Shown: positions 1 to 9,126, counted from the first letter of the stretch. The stretch: 64,000 nucleotides of DNA from Janibacter sp. Soil728 (GCF_001428305.1 NZ_LMRZ01000005.1:186001-250000); one strand, 5' to 3'. Notes: generated from the letters alone by a model not told the origin. A program made the numbers and translations.

Positions 1-663
1 GATCGCGCCCTCGGCGTGCTCGTCGATCGAGGGCGAGGCCAGCGTGAGGTCGGTCGCGGGGTAGATCAGCGCCTGGTGGCGGATGACCGGCTCGCCGTCG
101 ACCGTTCGCAGGTCCCGCAGCTGTTGCGCGACGACCGCCGACAGGTTGCCACCGGCCGAGTCGCCGCAGAGCGCGATCCGGGTGGCGTCGGCGCCGCGCT
201 GAGGCTCCTCGTGCAGCCACCGGGTCACGTCGACGGCGTCGTGGGCCGCGACGGGCGCCCGGTGCTCCGGTGCCATCCGGTAGTCCACGCTCACGACGAG
301 TGCGTCGAGCTCGGCCGCCAGGTGGGTGCACAGCGGGTCGTACATCGGGGTGTTGCCCTGCACCCACCCACCGCCGTGGAGGTAGACGACGACCGGACGT
401 CCCGCCCTTCGCGTCACCGGTGTGTACCAGCGAAGGGGGATGCTCGCCCCATCACGTGCCGGCGCGCTCCCTTCGTCGATCGTCACCCGCGGCGAGACGC
501 GGCCGGTGATCCAGGAGAAGGGGGGCGAGGTCGGGAAGACCTTGGCCCGCGCCTCGAGGATGTCCTCGTGCGTCGCGTCGAGGATCGACCCACGACCGCC
601 GTTGTCGAGGTAGGTGGTGAGCACGCCGAGGAGCGGCGACAGACCGGGGTAGGGGCGCTTCAT
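1..663 (-). CDS. alpha/beta hydrolase (HSL/acetyl-esterase type), C-terminus beyond window
   Basis: The first 221 residues are visible; the gene runs off the left edge. It shows the oxyanion-hole motif HGGGW (about residues 96-100), the DYRMAPEHRAP block and the nucleophile elbow GDSAGG, the signature of hormone-sensitive-lipase-like esterases. The catalytic Asp and His would lie outside the window. The ATG (661-663) shares one base with the TGA of the preceding gene (TGATG), so the two are translationally coupled. The two products are clearly paralogous across the core (GN..MYDP/GN..IYDP, DYRMAPEHRAP/AYRMAPEHRAP, GDSAGGNL, RHQALIYPA), which suggests a tandem duplication. The acyl-ester substrate cannot be told from sequence. 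Confidence 0.85.
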   Translation of the reverse strand, partial: MKRPYPGLSPLLGVLTTYLDNGGRGSILDATHEDILEARAKVFPTSPPFSWITGRVSPRVTIDEGSAPARDGASIPLRWYTPVTRRAGRPVVVYLHGGGWVQGNTPMYDPLCTHLAAELDALVVSVDYRMAPEHRAPVAAHDAVDVTRWLHEEPQRGADATRIALCGDSAGGNLSAVVAQQLRDLRTVDGEPVIRHQALIYPATDLTLASPSIDEHAEGAI

Positions 664-1616
664 CAGGACTCCTGGTGCAGGTGGTGGGTGACTTCGGCGA
701 CGAGCTCGTCGAGTGCCGCGTGGGCGGCCGGGGCGAACCCCGGGAAGGAGATGAAGCCGTGCGGCGCGCCGCGATAGGTCGTCGCGCGCACCTCGACGCC
801 GGCGTCCTGCAGGGCCGCGGCATAGGCCAACCCGTCAGGACGAAGGGGGTCGTGCTCGGCGGTCTGGACGAGCGCCGGTGGGAGACCGGCGAGCTCGCCG
901 AGGGCAGGGGAGAGGAGCGGGTCGCGGTCGTCGCCCTCGTCGCCGAGGTAGAGGCTGCGGAAGGAACGCATCATGTCCGGCGTCAGCAGGACGAAACGTC
1001 GGTCGGCCTCCTGGAGCGCCTCGACCTCGCGCTCGGTGAGGTCGGGCGCCGGGTAGATCAGGGCCTGGTGTCGCAGTCCGGCGAAACCGGCGTCGCGCAG
1101 CTGCTGGGCCACCGCGGCTGCCAGGTTGCCGCCAGCCGAGTCACCGGTGACCCCGACGGAGTCGGCGCGGGCGCCCAGCTCGGTGGCGTGCTCGATGGCC
1201 CAGTGGGTCGCGTCGAGGCAGTCGTTGACGGCCAGGGGAGCACGGTGCTCGGGGGCCATCCGGTAGGCGACGGTGACGACGACGACCTGCGCCCGTGCCG
1301 CGACCGCTGTGCACCACGGGTCGTAGATGCCGATGTTGCCGATGACGAAGCCGCCACCGTGGAAGTGCACGAGCAGCGGTATGGGGCCGCTCGCGCCCTC
1401 CGGCCGGTGCACCCGGACCTTGAGCTCGTACCCGTCGCGCGCGGTGATCCGTCGTGAGGTCGACGTGACACCAGGGGTGGGCGTGCCCAGGACCCACGTG
1501 TACGGCCGTCGCATCGGCATGTTGCCGCGCATCCGGGACAGCTCAGCGGGCGTCATCTCCTCCGCGATTGCCGCCGACCGGGTGAGTCGGTCGAGCAGGC
1601 GCGTGCGCCATGGCAT
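663..1616 (-). CDS. alpha/beta hydrolase, HSL/acetyl-esterase type
   Basis: A 317-residue cytoplasmic-looking esterase. HGGGF lies at about residues 86-90, the nucleophile Ser160 in GDSAGG, an acidic residue in EHDPLRP and the histidine in GAPHGF near the C-terminus, so the triad looks complete. I chose the ATG at 1616; a GTG at 1631 in the same frame would add five residues. Neither has a convincing ribosome site. It is followed by a one-base overlap with the second hydrolase, forming a two-gene operon transcribed away from dop. In many actinobacteria the proteasomal ATPase gene lies upstream of dop; here this pair occupies that place. Confidence 0.85.
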   Translation of the reverse strand: MPWRTRLLDRLTRSAAIAEEMTPAELSRMRGNMPMRRPYTWVLGTPTPGVTSTSRRITARDGYELKVRVHRPEGASGPIPLLVHFHGGGFVIGNIGIYDPWCTAVAARAQVVVVTVAYRMAPEHRAPLAVNDCLDATHWAIEHATELGARADSVGVTGDSAGGNLAAAVAQQLRDAGFAGLRHQALIYPAPDLTEREVEALQEADRRFVLLTPDMMRSFRSLYLGDEGDDRDPLLSPALGELAGLPPALVQTAEHDPLRPDGLAYAAALQDAGVEVRATTYRGAPHGFISFPGFAPAAHAALDELVAEVTHHLHQES

Positions 1617-1718
1617 CCAAGGTCTCGTCACGGCCCCATTCCAGCATGTCGCACCCACCTCCGGGTGGAGGTGTACGCGCCGATGAATGGCCCGCGCGTC
1701 CCCCTCCACCGCGCGACC

Positions 1719-1724
1719 TAGGCT
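1719..1724 (+). promoter_or_regulatory. -10 box of dop, leaderless type
   Basis: TAGGCT ends six bases before the dop ATG. With the usual 6-7 base distance to the start point, transcription would begin at the A of the ATG, giving a leaderless mRNA. No clear -35 or ribosome site is seen. Confidence 0.55.
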
Positions 1725-1730
1725 GAGGGC

Positions 1731-3227
1731 ATGAGCGTGCGTCGGGTCATGGGCATCGAGACGGAGTACGGGATCGCGGTGCCGGGGCAGCCCTGGGCCA
1801 ACCCGATGGCGGCGTCGGGGGAGGTCGTGACGGCCTACGCCCGCGCGCACGGGCTGCGGGCGGGCCACGGCGCCTGGGACTACAGCGACGAGCACCCGCT
1901 GGTCGACGCGCGAGGGTTCGAGATGCCGCGGGCGCGGGCCCACATCTCCCAGCTGACCGATGCCGAGGACCCGTCCTTGGCCAATGTCGTCCTCGCCAAC
2001 GGCGCCCGCCTCTACGTCGACCACGCGCACCCGGAGTACTCGTCGCCGGAGGTGACCTCTCCGCGCGACGCGATCGTGTGGGACCGCGCCGGCGAGCTCG
2101 TCATGCGCGAGATCGTCGCGCGGCTGGCGCAGCGCGAGCCGGGGATCAACCTCTACAAGAACAACACCGACGGCAAGGGTGCGTCGTACGGGACCCACGA
2201 GAACTACCTCGTGAGCCGGGCGACCCCCTTCGACCGCATCGTCTCGGGCCTCACTCCCTTCTTCGTCGCGCGCCAGGTGATGTGTGGTGCCGGGCGCGTC
2301 GGCATCGGGCAGGAGAGCGAGCGGGACGGCTACCAGATCGCCTCTCGTAGTGACTTCTTCGAGGCCGAGGTCGGGTTGGAGACGACCTTCAAGCGGCCGA
2401 TCATCAACACCCGCGACGAGCCGCACGCCGACCCCGACAGGTGGCGGCGGCTGCACGTGATCATCGGCGACGCCAACCAGGCGGATGTCGCCAACCTCGT
2501 CAAGCTCGGCTCGACCTCGCTCGTCCTGCGCCTGATCGAGGCCGGCGCGATCGACCGGGACCTGTCGCTCCTGTACCCCGTCGAGTCGCTCAAGGTCATC
2601 TCCCACGACCCCACCTGCCGGGCGAGCGTGCGGCTGCGCGACGGCCGCGATCTCACCGCAGTCCAGATCCTCACCGAGTACCTCGAGATGGCGACCGCCT
2701 TCGTCGAGCGCGAAGGGAGCGACCCCGCCACCGACGAGGTCCTGCACCACTGGGAGCGGCTTGTCGGACTGCTCGCCGGCGACCCGATGGATGCGGCGGC
2801 CGACATCGACTGGGTCGCCAAGCTCGCTCTCCTGCAGCGCTACCGGGACCGCGACGATCTTGCGTGGGACGACAACCGGCTGCGCGCGATCGACATCCAG
2901 TGGTCGGACGTCCGCCCGGCCAAGGGCATCTTCCACAAGCTCGAGGCGGGCGGACGGATCACGCGACTCACCTCCGACGAGGACGTGATGGCCGCCGTGG
3001 CCACCCCGCCCGCAGACACCCGCGCCTGGCTGCGTGGCCGCATCGTCGAGGCCTTCGGACCCCAGGTCATCTCCGCCTCGTGGGACTCGGTCGTGCTGCG
3101 TCTGCCGCGAGCCGGTCGCGTCGCCCGACTGTCCATGCTCGACCCGCTGGCCTTCGGCCGCGAGGCGACCGAGGCACTCGTGTCTGCGGGCGACATCGAC
3201 GACCTCGTGGCGGCCCTCGGGGCATAG
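1731..3227 (+). CDS. dop: Pup deamidase/depupylase
   Basis: 498 residues, normal for Dop. It opens with RVMGIETEYGI, the glutamate-rich nucleotide-binding start shared by Dop and PafA, both members of the carboxylate-amine ligase (glutamine synthetase-like) fold. Conserved blocks include NLYKNNTDGKGASYGTHENY and [13 protein letters not shown]. In Pup-bearing actinobacteria Dop deamidates the C-terminal Gln of Pup to Glu and also removes Pup from substrates. The Pup next door ends in Gln, so this step is needed here. Position immediately before pup, plus the family's N-terminal insertion (GQPWANPMAASGEVVTAYA), separates it from PafA at 4981. Its TAG stop overlaps a possible -10 box for pup. 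Confidence 0.95.
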   Translation: MSVRRVMGIETEYGIAVPGQPWANPMAASGEVVTAYARAHGLRAGHGAWDYSDEHPLVDARGFEMPRARAHISQLTDAEDPSLANVVLANGARLYVDHAHPEYSSPEVTSPRDAIVWDRAGELVMREIVARLAQREPGINLYKNNTDGKGASYGTHENYLVSRATPFDRIVSGLTPFFVARQVMCGAGRVGIGQESERDGYQIASRSDFFEAEVGLETTFKRPIINTRDEPHADPDRWRRLHVIIGDANQADVANLVKLGSTSLVLRLIEAGAIDRDLSLLYPVESLKVISHDPTCRASVRLRDGRDLTAVQILTEYLEMATAFVEREGSDPATDEVLHHWERLVGLLAGDPMDAAADIDWVAKLALLQRYRDRDDLAWDDNRLRAIDIQWSDVRPAKGIFHKLEAGGRITRLTSDEDVMAAVATPPADTRAWLRGRIVEAFGPQVISASWDSVVLRLPRAGRVARLSMLDPLAFGREATEALVSAGDIDDLVAALGA

Positions 3228-3230
3228 GCT
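3225..3230 (+). promoter_or_regulatory. possible -10 box for pup
   Basis: TAGGCT overlaps the dop stop codon and would give a leader of about 25-30 bases that carries the TAGGAG ribosome site of pup. Internal promoters at this position would let pup-prcBA be expressed apart from dop. Motif only; no -35 identified. Confidence 0.35.
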
Positions 3231-3260
3231 CGGGGCAGACCCCTACCGATAGGAGCAGCG

Positions 3261-3458
3261 ATGGCGCAGGAGCAGATCCGACCCCAGTCCAGCGGTGGTG
3301 GCGACGACGCCCAGCCCGAGGACGGCTTCGGGCAGGTGGGCGCGAGCAACGCCGCCCGTGACGAGGACATCGACTCGGTGCTCGACGAGATCGACGGAGT
3401 CCTGGAGTCCAACGCCGAGGAGTTCGTCAAGGGCTTCGTGCAAAAGGGTGGTCAGTGA
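3261..3458 (+). CDS. pup: prokaryotic ubiquitin-like protein Pup
   Basis: A 65-residue, highly acidic, glutamine-rich, Cys-free protein ending in [10 protein letters not shown]. The GGQ terminus is the form that Dop must deamidate to GGE before PafA can ligate Pup to lysines. The central stretch (about residues 30-55) has the acidic coiled-coil pattern that the proteasomal ATPase binds. A TAGGAG ribosome site precedes the ATG. The stop overlaps the GTG start of prcB (GTGA), so pup and prcB are translated in a coupled way. Confidence 0.95.
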   Translation: MAQEQIRPQSSGGGDDAQPEDGFGQVGASNAARDEDIDSVLDEIDGVLESNAEEFVKGFVQKGGQ

Positions 3459-4279
3459 GCCGTGACCCCGAGCAGGGACGACTGCCGGCGGCCTTCCTCG
3501 CCACCGGCGGCTCGTCCTTCACGGAGTTCGTGAGCCAGCACGACCCGCACCTGCTGCCCGGTGGGCGCGCAGTGCCGGCGACGCCGATGCTCGACGCCCC
3601 GCACGGCACGACGATCGTCACCCTGGTCTGCTCCGGCGGGCTCGTCATGGCGGGGGATCGACGGGCGACGATGGGCAGCCTCATCGCCAACCGCGACATG
3701 CGCAAGGTCTTCGCCGCGGACGATCACAGCCTCGTCGGCATCGCCGGCGCGGCCGGCCCGGCCATCGAGATGGTCCGCCTCTTCCAGGTCGAGCTCGAGC
3801 ACTACGACAAGGTCGAGGGCACCCTGATGTCCCTCGAGGGCAAGTCCAACCGCCTCGCCGCGATGCTGCGCGGCAACCTCGGGCTGGCCATGCAAGGCCT
3901 CTCGGTCCTGCCCGTCCTCGGTGGGTACGACGCCAGCCGGGCCTCGGGTCGCATCTTTTCCTATGACGTGACCGGTGGCTGCTACGAGGAGCAGGAGCAC
4001 CACAGCATCGGGTCGGGCTCCCTCTTCGCCCGCGGCGCGCTCAAGAAGCTCTGGCAGCCCGACGTCGACCGCTCCAGCGCGATCCGGGTCGCACTGGAGG
4101 CCCTCTACGACGCCGCCGACGACGACTCGGCCACCGGTGGCCCCGACGTGCACCGCCGTATCTGGCCGATGGTGGGCGTCGTCGACGCGTCCGGCGTGAC
4201 CTTCGTCGACGAGGCCGAGTGCGAGAGCATCGTCGCCACGATCCTCGCCGACCGGCGCGACGGCAGGAGCACGCGGTGA
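3455..4279 (+). CDS. prcB: 20S proteasome beta subunit (precursor)
   Basis: 274 residues with a roughly 51-residue propeptide; processing before Thr52 in HGTTIVTL would expose the catalytic N-terminal threonine. GDRRATMG, with the Asp and the Arg following the mature N-terminus, and the glycine-rich [13 protein letters not shown] block are typical of beta subunits. It assembles with PrcA into the barrel that degrades pupylated proteins. GTG start inside the pup stop; its own stop overlaps the prcA GTG (GTGA), which fits stoichiometric synthesis of the two rings. Confidence 0.95.
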   Translation: MSRDPEQGRLPAAFLATGGSSFTEFVSQHDPHLLPGGRAVPATPMLDAPHGTTIVTLVCSGGLVMAGDRRATMGSLIANRDMRKVFAADDHSLVGIAGAAGPAIEMVRLFQVELEHYDKVEGTLMSLEGKSNRLAAMLRGNLGLAMQGLSVLPVLGGYDASRASGRIFSYDVTGGCYEEQEHHSIGSGSLFARGALKKLWQPDVDRSSAIRVALEALYDAADDDSATGGPDVHRRIWPMVGVVDASGVTFVDEAECESIVATILADRRDGRSTR

Positions 4280-4971
4280 CCCAACCCCCCTTCTACGTCT
4301 CACCCGAGCAGGTCATGGCCGATCGGGCCGACTTCGCCCGCGCCGGCATCGCCCGCGGTCGCTCCGTCGTCGTCCTCGGCTACGACGAGGGCATCCTGCT
4401 CGTCGCCGACAACCCGAGCAGCCGGTCGCTGAACAAGATCGGCGAGATCTACGACCGGATCGCCTTCGCGGGGGTCGGCAAGTACAACGAGTTCGAGAAC
4501 CTGCGCGTCGCCGGGATCCGCTACGCCGACCTGCGCGGCTACTCCTACGACCGCTCCGACGTGACAGCCCGCGGGTTGGCCAATGCCTACGCGCAGACCC
4601 TCGGCACGGTCTTCACCCAGGACCAGAAGCCCTACGAGGTCGAGATCGTCGTCGCCGAGGTGGGCGCGGTCATCGCGGACGACCGCATCTACCGGCTCAC
4701 CTACGACGGGTCGGTCGCCGACGAGCACGGCTGGGTGGCGGTCGGTGGCGACAGCGCGAGACTCAACGAGGCGCTCGGTGAGCGCTGGCGTCCGGGGATG
4801 GACCTGCAGGACGCCTTCGCGCTGGCGGTGGACGTACTCTCCCTCCCGGCCGAAGGGGGCGACCCGGCCGAGCGCATCGCCGACGAGTCCCTCGAGATGG
4901 CTGTGCTGGAGCGACGCCGCACCCGACGCTGCTTTCGTCGGATCACCACCCCCCTTCGCGACGACGGATAG
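4276..4971 (+). CDS. prcA: 20S proteasome alpha subunit
   Basis: 231 residues starting [28 protein letters not shown], the gating N-terminus of actinobacterial alpha rings. [38 protein letters not shown] and the YDGSVADE region match the alpha family, and no catalytic N-terminal threonine is expected. The arginine-rich C-terminus is probably disordered. The GTG at 4276 overlaps the prcB stop; a longer upstream reading would overlap prcB out of frame and is not supported. The TAG stop is also the first three bases of the pafA -10 box. Confidence 0.93.
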   Translation: MTQPPFYVSPEQVMADRADFARAGIARGRSVVVLGYDEGILLVADNPSSRSLNKIGEIYDRIAFAGVGKYNEFENLRVAGIRYADLRGYSYDRSDVTARGLANAYAQTLGTVFTQDQKPYEVEIVVAEVGAVIADDRIYRLTYDGSVADEHGWVAVGGDSARLNEALGERWRPGMDLQDAFALAVDVLSLPAEGGDPAERIADESLEMAVLERRRTRRCFRRITTPLRDDG

Positions 4972-4974
4972 CCT
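4969..4974 (+). promoter_or_regulatory. -10 box of pafA, leaderless type
   Basis: TAGCCT ends six bases before the pafA GTG and its TAG is the prcA stop codon. It would give pafA its own leaderless transcript in addition to read-through from prcBA. Confidence 0.5.
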
Positions 4975-4980
4975 GCAGAC

Positions 4981-6369
4981 GTGGAACGACGCATCTTCGG
5001 GATCGAGACCGAGTTCGGCATCACCGCTGTCTCCGACGGCCAACGACGGCTGACGCCGGACGAGGTGGCGCGCTATCTCTTCCGCAAGGTCGTGACGTGG
5101 GGCCGCTCGAGCAATGTCTTCCTGCCCAACGGCTCTCGTCTGTACCTCGACGTCGGGAGCCACCCCGAGTACGCGACCGCAGAGTGCGACGACCTCGTGA
5201 CCCTCATCGCGCACGACCGGGCGGGCGAGCTGATCGTCCAGGACCTCGTCGACGATGCGCAGGCCCGCCTGACGGAGGACGGGGTCGCGGGCGAGATCTA
5301 TGTCTTCAAGAACAACGTCGACTCAGCGGGCAACTCCTACGGCTGCCACGAGAACTTCCTCGTCGCGCGCACGTCCGACTTCGGTCAGGTGACCGAGCGA
5401 CTCCTGCCCTTCCTCATCACCCGGCAGCTGATCGCGGGCACGGGCAAGCTCATGGCGAGCGGGCGCGGAAAGCAGTTCTCGGTCAGCCAGCGGGCCGACC
5501 ACATCTGGGAGGGCGTCTCCTCGGCGACGACCCGCTCGCGGCCCATCATCAACACGCGCGACGAGCCGCACGCCGACGCCGAGCACTACCGCCGCATGCA
5601 CGTCATCGTCGGCGACTCGACGATGACCGAGACCACCACGCTGCTCAAGGTGGGCTCGGCCCACCTCGTGCTGCGCATGCTCGAGGACGGCGTGGCCCTG
5701 CCGGACATGGCCCTGGACAACCCGATCCGGGCGATCCGCGACATCAGCCTCGACCGGACCGGTCGCACCACGGTCAAGCTCGCCGACGGACGCCGGATGA
5801 GCGCCCTGGAGATCCAGGGGGAGTACCTGAGTCGGGCCAAGGACTACGCGGCCCGCGAGGGCATCGACGACCCCGTGAGCGTGCAGGTGCTCGACCTGTG
5901 GGAGCGCACCCTCGACGCGATAGCCACCGACGACCTGGCGGCGGTCGGCACCGAGATCGACTGGGTCATCAAGTACCGCCTGCTCGACGCCTACGCCGCC
6001 AAGCACGGTCTCGACATCGCCGACCCGCGCCTGGCTCAGCTCGATCTTGCCTACCACGACATCGACCGCCGTCGCGGCGTCCACCACGTGCTCCAGCGGG
6101 CGGGCCGGATCGCGCGGGTCGTGACCGACGACGACATCGCTGCGGCCGTCGACACCCCACCGCAGACGACCCGCGCCCGGCTGCGTGGCGAGTTCGTCCG
6201 CACGGCCCGCGAGTACGGGCGGGACGTCACGGTCGACTGGGTGCACCTGAAGATCAACGACGAGGCGCAGCGCACCGTCCTGTGCAAGGACCCCTTCGCT
6301 GCCGTGGACGAGCGGGTCGACCGGCTGATGGAGATCCTCTCGGCCCGACGCACCCCCACCGGACCCTGA
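4981..6369 (+). CDS. pafA: Pup-protein ligase
   Basis: 462 residues, the usual PafA length. It starts [15 protein letters not shown], with the ATP/Mg-binding Glu residues, and contains [19 protein letters not shown] and [19 protein letters not shown]. PafA phosphorylates the C-terminal Glu of deamidated Pup and joins it to substrate lysines. It lacks the N-terminal insertion seen in Dop at 1731, which distinguishes the two paralogues. GTG start 9 bases after prcA with no ribosome site, consistent with the leaderless promoter at 4969. Confidence 0.94.
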   Translation: MERRIFGIETEFGITAVSDGQRRLTPDEVARYLFRKVVTWGRSSNVFLPNGSRLYLDVGSHPEYATAECDDLVTLIAHDRAGELIVQDLVDDAQARLTEDGVAGEIYVFKNNVDSAGNSYGCHENFLVARTSDFGQVTERLLPFLITRQLIAGTGKLMASGRGKQFSVSQRADHIWEGVSSATTRSRPIINTRDEPHADAEHYRRMHVIVGDSTMTETTTLLKVGSAHLVLRMLEDGVALPDMALDNPIRAIRDISLDRTGRTTVKLADGRRMSALEIQGEYLSRAKDYAAREGIDDPVSVQVLDLWERTLDAIATDDLAAVGTEIDWVIKYRLLDAYAAKHGLDIADPRLAQLDLAYHDIDRRRGVHHVLQRAGRIARVVTDDDIAAAVDTPPQTTRARLRGEFVRTAREYGRDVTVDWVHLKINDEAQRTVLCKDPFAAVDERVDRLMEILSARRTPTGP

Positions 6370-6395
6370 GTCAGGTGACGCCCAGACTCCGTGGT

Positions 6396-6401
6396 TAGGG
6401 T
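6396..6401 (+). promoter_or_regulatory. possible -10 box for the FKBP lipoprotein
   Basis: TAGGGT lies in TGGTTAGGGTGATC, a 14-base string that recurs exactly ahead of rlmC (56250-56263). It would give an untranslated leader of about 30 bases containing the GAGGTAG ribosome site. Confidence 0.4.
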
Positions 6402-6439
6402 GATCCGGCAATCGTGTCCCCGAACCATCGAGGTAGATC

Positions 6440-7474
6440 GTGCCGAAGAAGGCCACCCGTCTGACCGCTGCCGCCGCGGCGTCCGTTGCCGCGATGCTCG
6501 CGCTGAGCGCGTGCGGCGGCGATTCCGGGTCCGACCCCACGAGTGACGCGAAGAGCAAGGCGTCGGCGTCCCCGTCCGCGTCGCCCATGACTCTGGCCGA
6601 CCCGAAGCCGGCGGACGCCAAGCAGGTCGACAGCATCAAGATCGTGGAGGGCAAGGGCAAGAAGGCCCCCTCGATCAAGCTCAAGGACAAGCCGCTGTCG
6701 GTGTCGCAGACGACCCGCACGGTCCTGGACAAGGGCCAGGGCAAGACACTGCCCGACGATGCCTTCGTCGAGGTTGATCTGGCGATGTTCTCCGGCAAGG
6801 ACGGCAAGCTGATCCAGGGCTCGGAGACCTACTCGTCCTCACCGATCGTCCTCACCCTGGGCAACGAGGGCTCGCTGCCCGGTCTGGTGAAGTCGCTCAA
6901 GGGCCAGAAGATCGGCGCGCACGGCGTCGCCGTGATGCCTCCCGAGGACCTCTTCGGCGAGCAGGGCGCGCCTCAGTACGGCGTCGACGGCAAGGACAAC
7001 CTCGTGCTCGTCTACGACGTGCGCGGGGTCCTCCCCGACAAGGCCGAGGGCACCCCCGTGCCGCCCAAGAAGGGCATGCCGAAGGTGAAGTTCCACGACG
7101 ACGCCCCGGCGGACATCAGCACCGAGGGCGTCGCGAAGCCCAAGAAGCTCGTGACCGAGAAGCTCATCGCGGGCAAGGGCAAGGAGATCAAGACCGGCGA
7201 TCAGGTCTACGCCAGCTACACCGGCGTGCGCCTGAAGGACGGCACGATGTTCGACACGTCCTTCAAGAAGGACGGCCAACCCTTCCCCTTCGTCGTCGGT
7301 CAGCCGGGCACCATCGAGGCCTGGCAGAAGGCCGTCAAGGGCGCCCACGTCGGTGACCGGCTGGTCCTCGTCGCACCCTCCAAGGTCGGTTACGGCAAGA
7401 AGGGTTCGCCCGACGGGAGCATCAAGCCCAACACGGACCTGGTCTTCGTCATCGACATCCTCGCCGCCAACTGA
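6440..7474 (+). CDS. FKBP-type peptidyl-prolyl isomerase lipoprotein
   Basis: 344 residues. The N-terminus is a lipoprotein signal with lipobox LSAC (Cys about residue 25), so it is probably anchored on the outer face of the membrane. A Ser/Thr/Lys-rich linker follows. Two FKBP-like folds can be seen: a diverged one at about residues 95-200 (PSIKLKDKPL...VLVYDV) and a canonical one at about 240-342 (GDQVYASYTGVRLKDGTMFDTSF, then FVVGQPGTIEAWQKAVKGAHVGD). Only the second keeps the usual FKBP pattern. It probably helps folding of exported proteins. GTG start with a GAGGTAG ribosome site. The next gene is a second, cytoplasmic FKBP. Confidence 0.87.
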   Translation: MPKKATRLTAAAAASVAAMLALSACGGDSGSDPTSDAKSKASASPSASPMTLADPKPADAKQVDSIKIVEGKGKKAPSIKLKDKPLSVSQTTRTVLDKGQGKTLPDDAFVEVDLAMFSGKDGKLIQGSETYSSSPIVLTLGNEGSLPGLVKSLKGQKIGAHGVAVMPPEDLFGEQGAPQYGVDGKDNLVLVYDVRGVLPDKAEGTPVPPKKGMPKVKFHDDAPADISTEGVAKPKKLVTEKLIAGKGKEIKTGDQVYASYTGVRLKDGTMFDTSFKKDGQPFPFVVGQPGTIEAWQKAVKGAHVGDRLVLVAPSKVGYGKKGSPDGSIKPNTDLVFVIDILAAN

Positions 7475-7484
7475 CATCCTCGAC

Positions 7485-7524
7485 GGTCCCCGAGGAGCTT
7501 GCGCAGCAAGCGTCTCGAAGGGCC
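7485..7524. repeat. dispersed REP-like element, copy A
   Basis: This 40-base intergenic element contains CTTGCGCAGCAAG, a small hairpin, and runs into GTCTCGAAGGGCC. Its reverse complement recurs after fxsA (19579-19612) with only one indel and one mismatch over about 33 bases. Intergenic position, internal dyad and dispersed copies fit a REP-type repeat. Confidence 0.65.
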
Positions 7525-7546
7525 ATCCCAACCACAGGAGAGACGC

Positions 7547-7933
7547 ATGCCTTTTGACCCCAGCACCACCAAGCCCGAGATCGACTTCCCCGAGGGCGAT
7601 GCTCCCACCGAGCTCGTCGTCGAGGACATCACCGTCGGTGACGGCGCCGAGGTGACCCCCGGGTCGCCCATCCAGGCCCACTACGTCGGTGTCGCTCACT
7701 CGACCGGCGAGGAGTTCGACGCCTCGTGGAACCGCGGCGCCCCGCTCGGCTTCACCGCCGGCATCGGTCAGGTCATCAAGGGCTGGGACGACGGCCTGCT
7801 CGGCATGAAGGAGGGTGGTCGTCGCAAGATCACCATCCCGCCGCACCTGGGCTACGGCGACGCTGGCGCGGGCGCAGCCATCAAGGGCGGCGAGACGCTG
7901 ATCTTCGTCGTCGACCTCGTGCAGGTCGGCTGA
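7547..7933 (+). CDS. FKBP-type peptidyl-prolyl cis-trans isomerase
   Basis: 128 residues, a minimal single-domain FKBP without a signal peptide, so cytoplasmic. Hallmarks are VTPGSPIQAHYVGVAHSTGEEFDASW, FTAGIGQVIKGWDDGLLGMKEGGRR and PPHLGYGDAGAGAAIKGGETLIF, which supply the hydrophobic proline-binding pocket. ATG chosen at 7547 after ACAGGAGAGACGC. It is separated from the lipoprotein FKBP by the REP-like element and followed by the palindrome array. Role: general protein folding; specific partners unknown. Confidence 0.92.
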   Translation: MPFDPSTTKPEIDFPEGDAPTELVVEDITVGDGAEVTPGSPIQAHYVGVAHSTGEEFDASWNRGAPLGFTAGIGQVIKGWDDGLLGMKEGGRRKITIPPHLGYGDAGAGAAIKGGETLIFVVDLVQVG

Positions 7934-7944
7934 CCCTCGAGACC

Positions 7945-8026
7945 TGCATTGCCCTATGGCAATGCACGCAAGATTTGCATTGCCCTAGGGCAATGCAAGC
8001 AGAACTGACATTGCCCTAGGGCAATG
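7945..8026. repeat. three palindromes at 31-base spacing
   Basis: Three copies of a perfect or near-perfect palindrome with core GCATTGCCCTAGGGCAATGC sit at 7945-7966, 7976-7997 and 8009-8026. Copy starts are exactly 31 bases apart, with 9-base spacers that differ. They lie between the convergent fkbp and DUF3866 genes, and the third supplies the last codons and the TAG stop of DUF3866. Two further copies lie at 15242-15305. Possible roles: terminators or protein-binding sites. Confidence 0.8.
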
Positions 8027-9119
8027 CGAGCAGGGAGGCCGCGTGGCGGCCGGCCAGGGCCGCGGTGAGGAAGGGCGTCATGTCCTCCGCCGCGGCCCTG
8101 CCCATGCTCGCGAGGGGGACCGGGCTGCTCGACAGTGCCTCGGCGACCTCGTCGGCGGGCAGGGTCACCAGCCGGGGGGAGCCCGCAGCTCCCTGCACCG
8201 CGGCCGCGACCTCGTCACGCACGCGCGGCCACGGCTGCTGATCGCCGTCCGGCACGACGACGTCCGCGGCTCCGAGGAGCGTGCGCGAGAGCACCGTGGC
8301 GGTGTGGTGGGACAGCCCGAGGTGCCGCGGGCGGGGGTCGCTGCTCGACACGCGCGGGACCGCGATGCCGTGCCCCCGCAGCACGTGGACGGCGTTGAGC
8401 GCGTCGCCGGTGGACAGCCCCGACCACCCCCACGTCGTCGACGACCCGGCATTGCCGGGACCCTGGGCGACGACCGCGAGATCGCACCCCAGGACATGCC
8501 GCGCGGCGAGCAGGGCCGAGTGGACGGTGATCGCCTCGTGCTCCCCGCCGAAGGCCTGCCCGGCCGTGATCGTCGTGGCCAGCCACCCTGCGGCGACGAG
8601 CTGGGCGGCGCTGTCCGACAGGGCGAAGGGGAGGGCCGCCGAGTCCGTCATCACGTACGCCACGCGGGCCTCGGGTGCGACGGAGCGGATCCCGGCGAGC
8701 ACTGCGGGAAGGGAGGAGTGCAGCTCCGCGACGACGACCGGCATCCCGTGCAGGTCGCCAGCGGCGATGTCGGGGTGGTCACGCATCGCCTCGTGGTGCG
8801 GGGACTCCTGCTCCTCGAGGGCCAGGACCATCTCCTGCAGCGGCGTGTAGCGCGCCTTGACGATGTGGCCGGGGGACTCGGGCGGGTCCGCCGGCAGCTG
8901 TGAGGTGTTGCCCACGACGAGCGCGTGGCCACCGGTGCCGAGCCGCCGGCGCAGGGCCGAGATGTTGAGCAGGACGGTGTCGCCGACCCGGGGCGAGCCC
9001 ACGAGACCGGTGAGGGCAAGGGCGGGGGTGTCGCTCCCTTCGACCTCGACGCGCAGGCGCAGGGCCCCCGGACGCGAGCCGGTGATCTCGCGGACCGTGC
9101 CGCTGCGCCAGTGGATCAT
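8016..9119 (-). CDS. DUF3866 family protein
   Basis: 367 residues, recognised as the actinobacterial DUF3866 family of unknown function. Features seen: an N-terminal beta-rich part (VREITGSRPGALRLRVEV, VGDTVLLNIS), a middle MPVVVAELHSSLPAVLAGIR, and a glycine-rich VAQGPGNAGSSTTWGWSGLSTGDALNAV stretch. No signal peptide or membrane helix. The ATG at 9119 is placed by a TAACCT -10 box seven bases upstream, so the mRNA is probably leaderless. It faces away from pafB, with which it shares a divergent promoter. Its stop is inside the third palindrome. Confidence 0.8.
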   Translation of the reverse strand: MIHWRSGTVREITGSRPGALRLRVEVEGSDTPALALTGLVGSPRVGDTVLLNISALRRRLGTGGHALVVGNTSQLPADPPESPGHIVKARYTPLQEMVLALEEQESPHHEAMRDHPDIAAGDLHGMPVVVAELHSSLPAVLAGIRSVAPEARVAYVMTDSAALPFALSDSAAQLVAAGWLATTITAGQAFGGEHEAITVHSALLAARHVLGCDLAVVAQGPGNAGSSTTWGWSGLSTGDALNAVHVLRGHGIAVPRVSSSDPRPRHLGLSHHTATVLSRTLLGAADVVVPDGDQQPWPRVRDEVAAAVQGAAGSPRLVTLPADEVAEALSSSPVPLASMGRAAAEDMTPFLTAALAGRHAASLLALP

Positions 9120-9126
9120 GTCCGGC

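Noticed and set aside
16-777. Plus-strand gene at the left edge
   Set aside because: It is antisense to two clear hydrolases and its product is Arg/Val/Gly-rich without family pattern.
663-2936. Single 757-residue gene on the minus strand
   Set aside because: Only the last 317 residues match a protein family; the rest is antisense to dop.
7945-8026. Short CRISPR-like array
   Set aside because: Repeats are perfect palindromes, spacers are only 9 bases, there are three copies and no cas genes.
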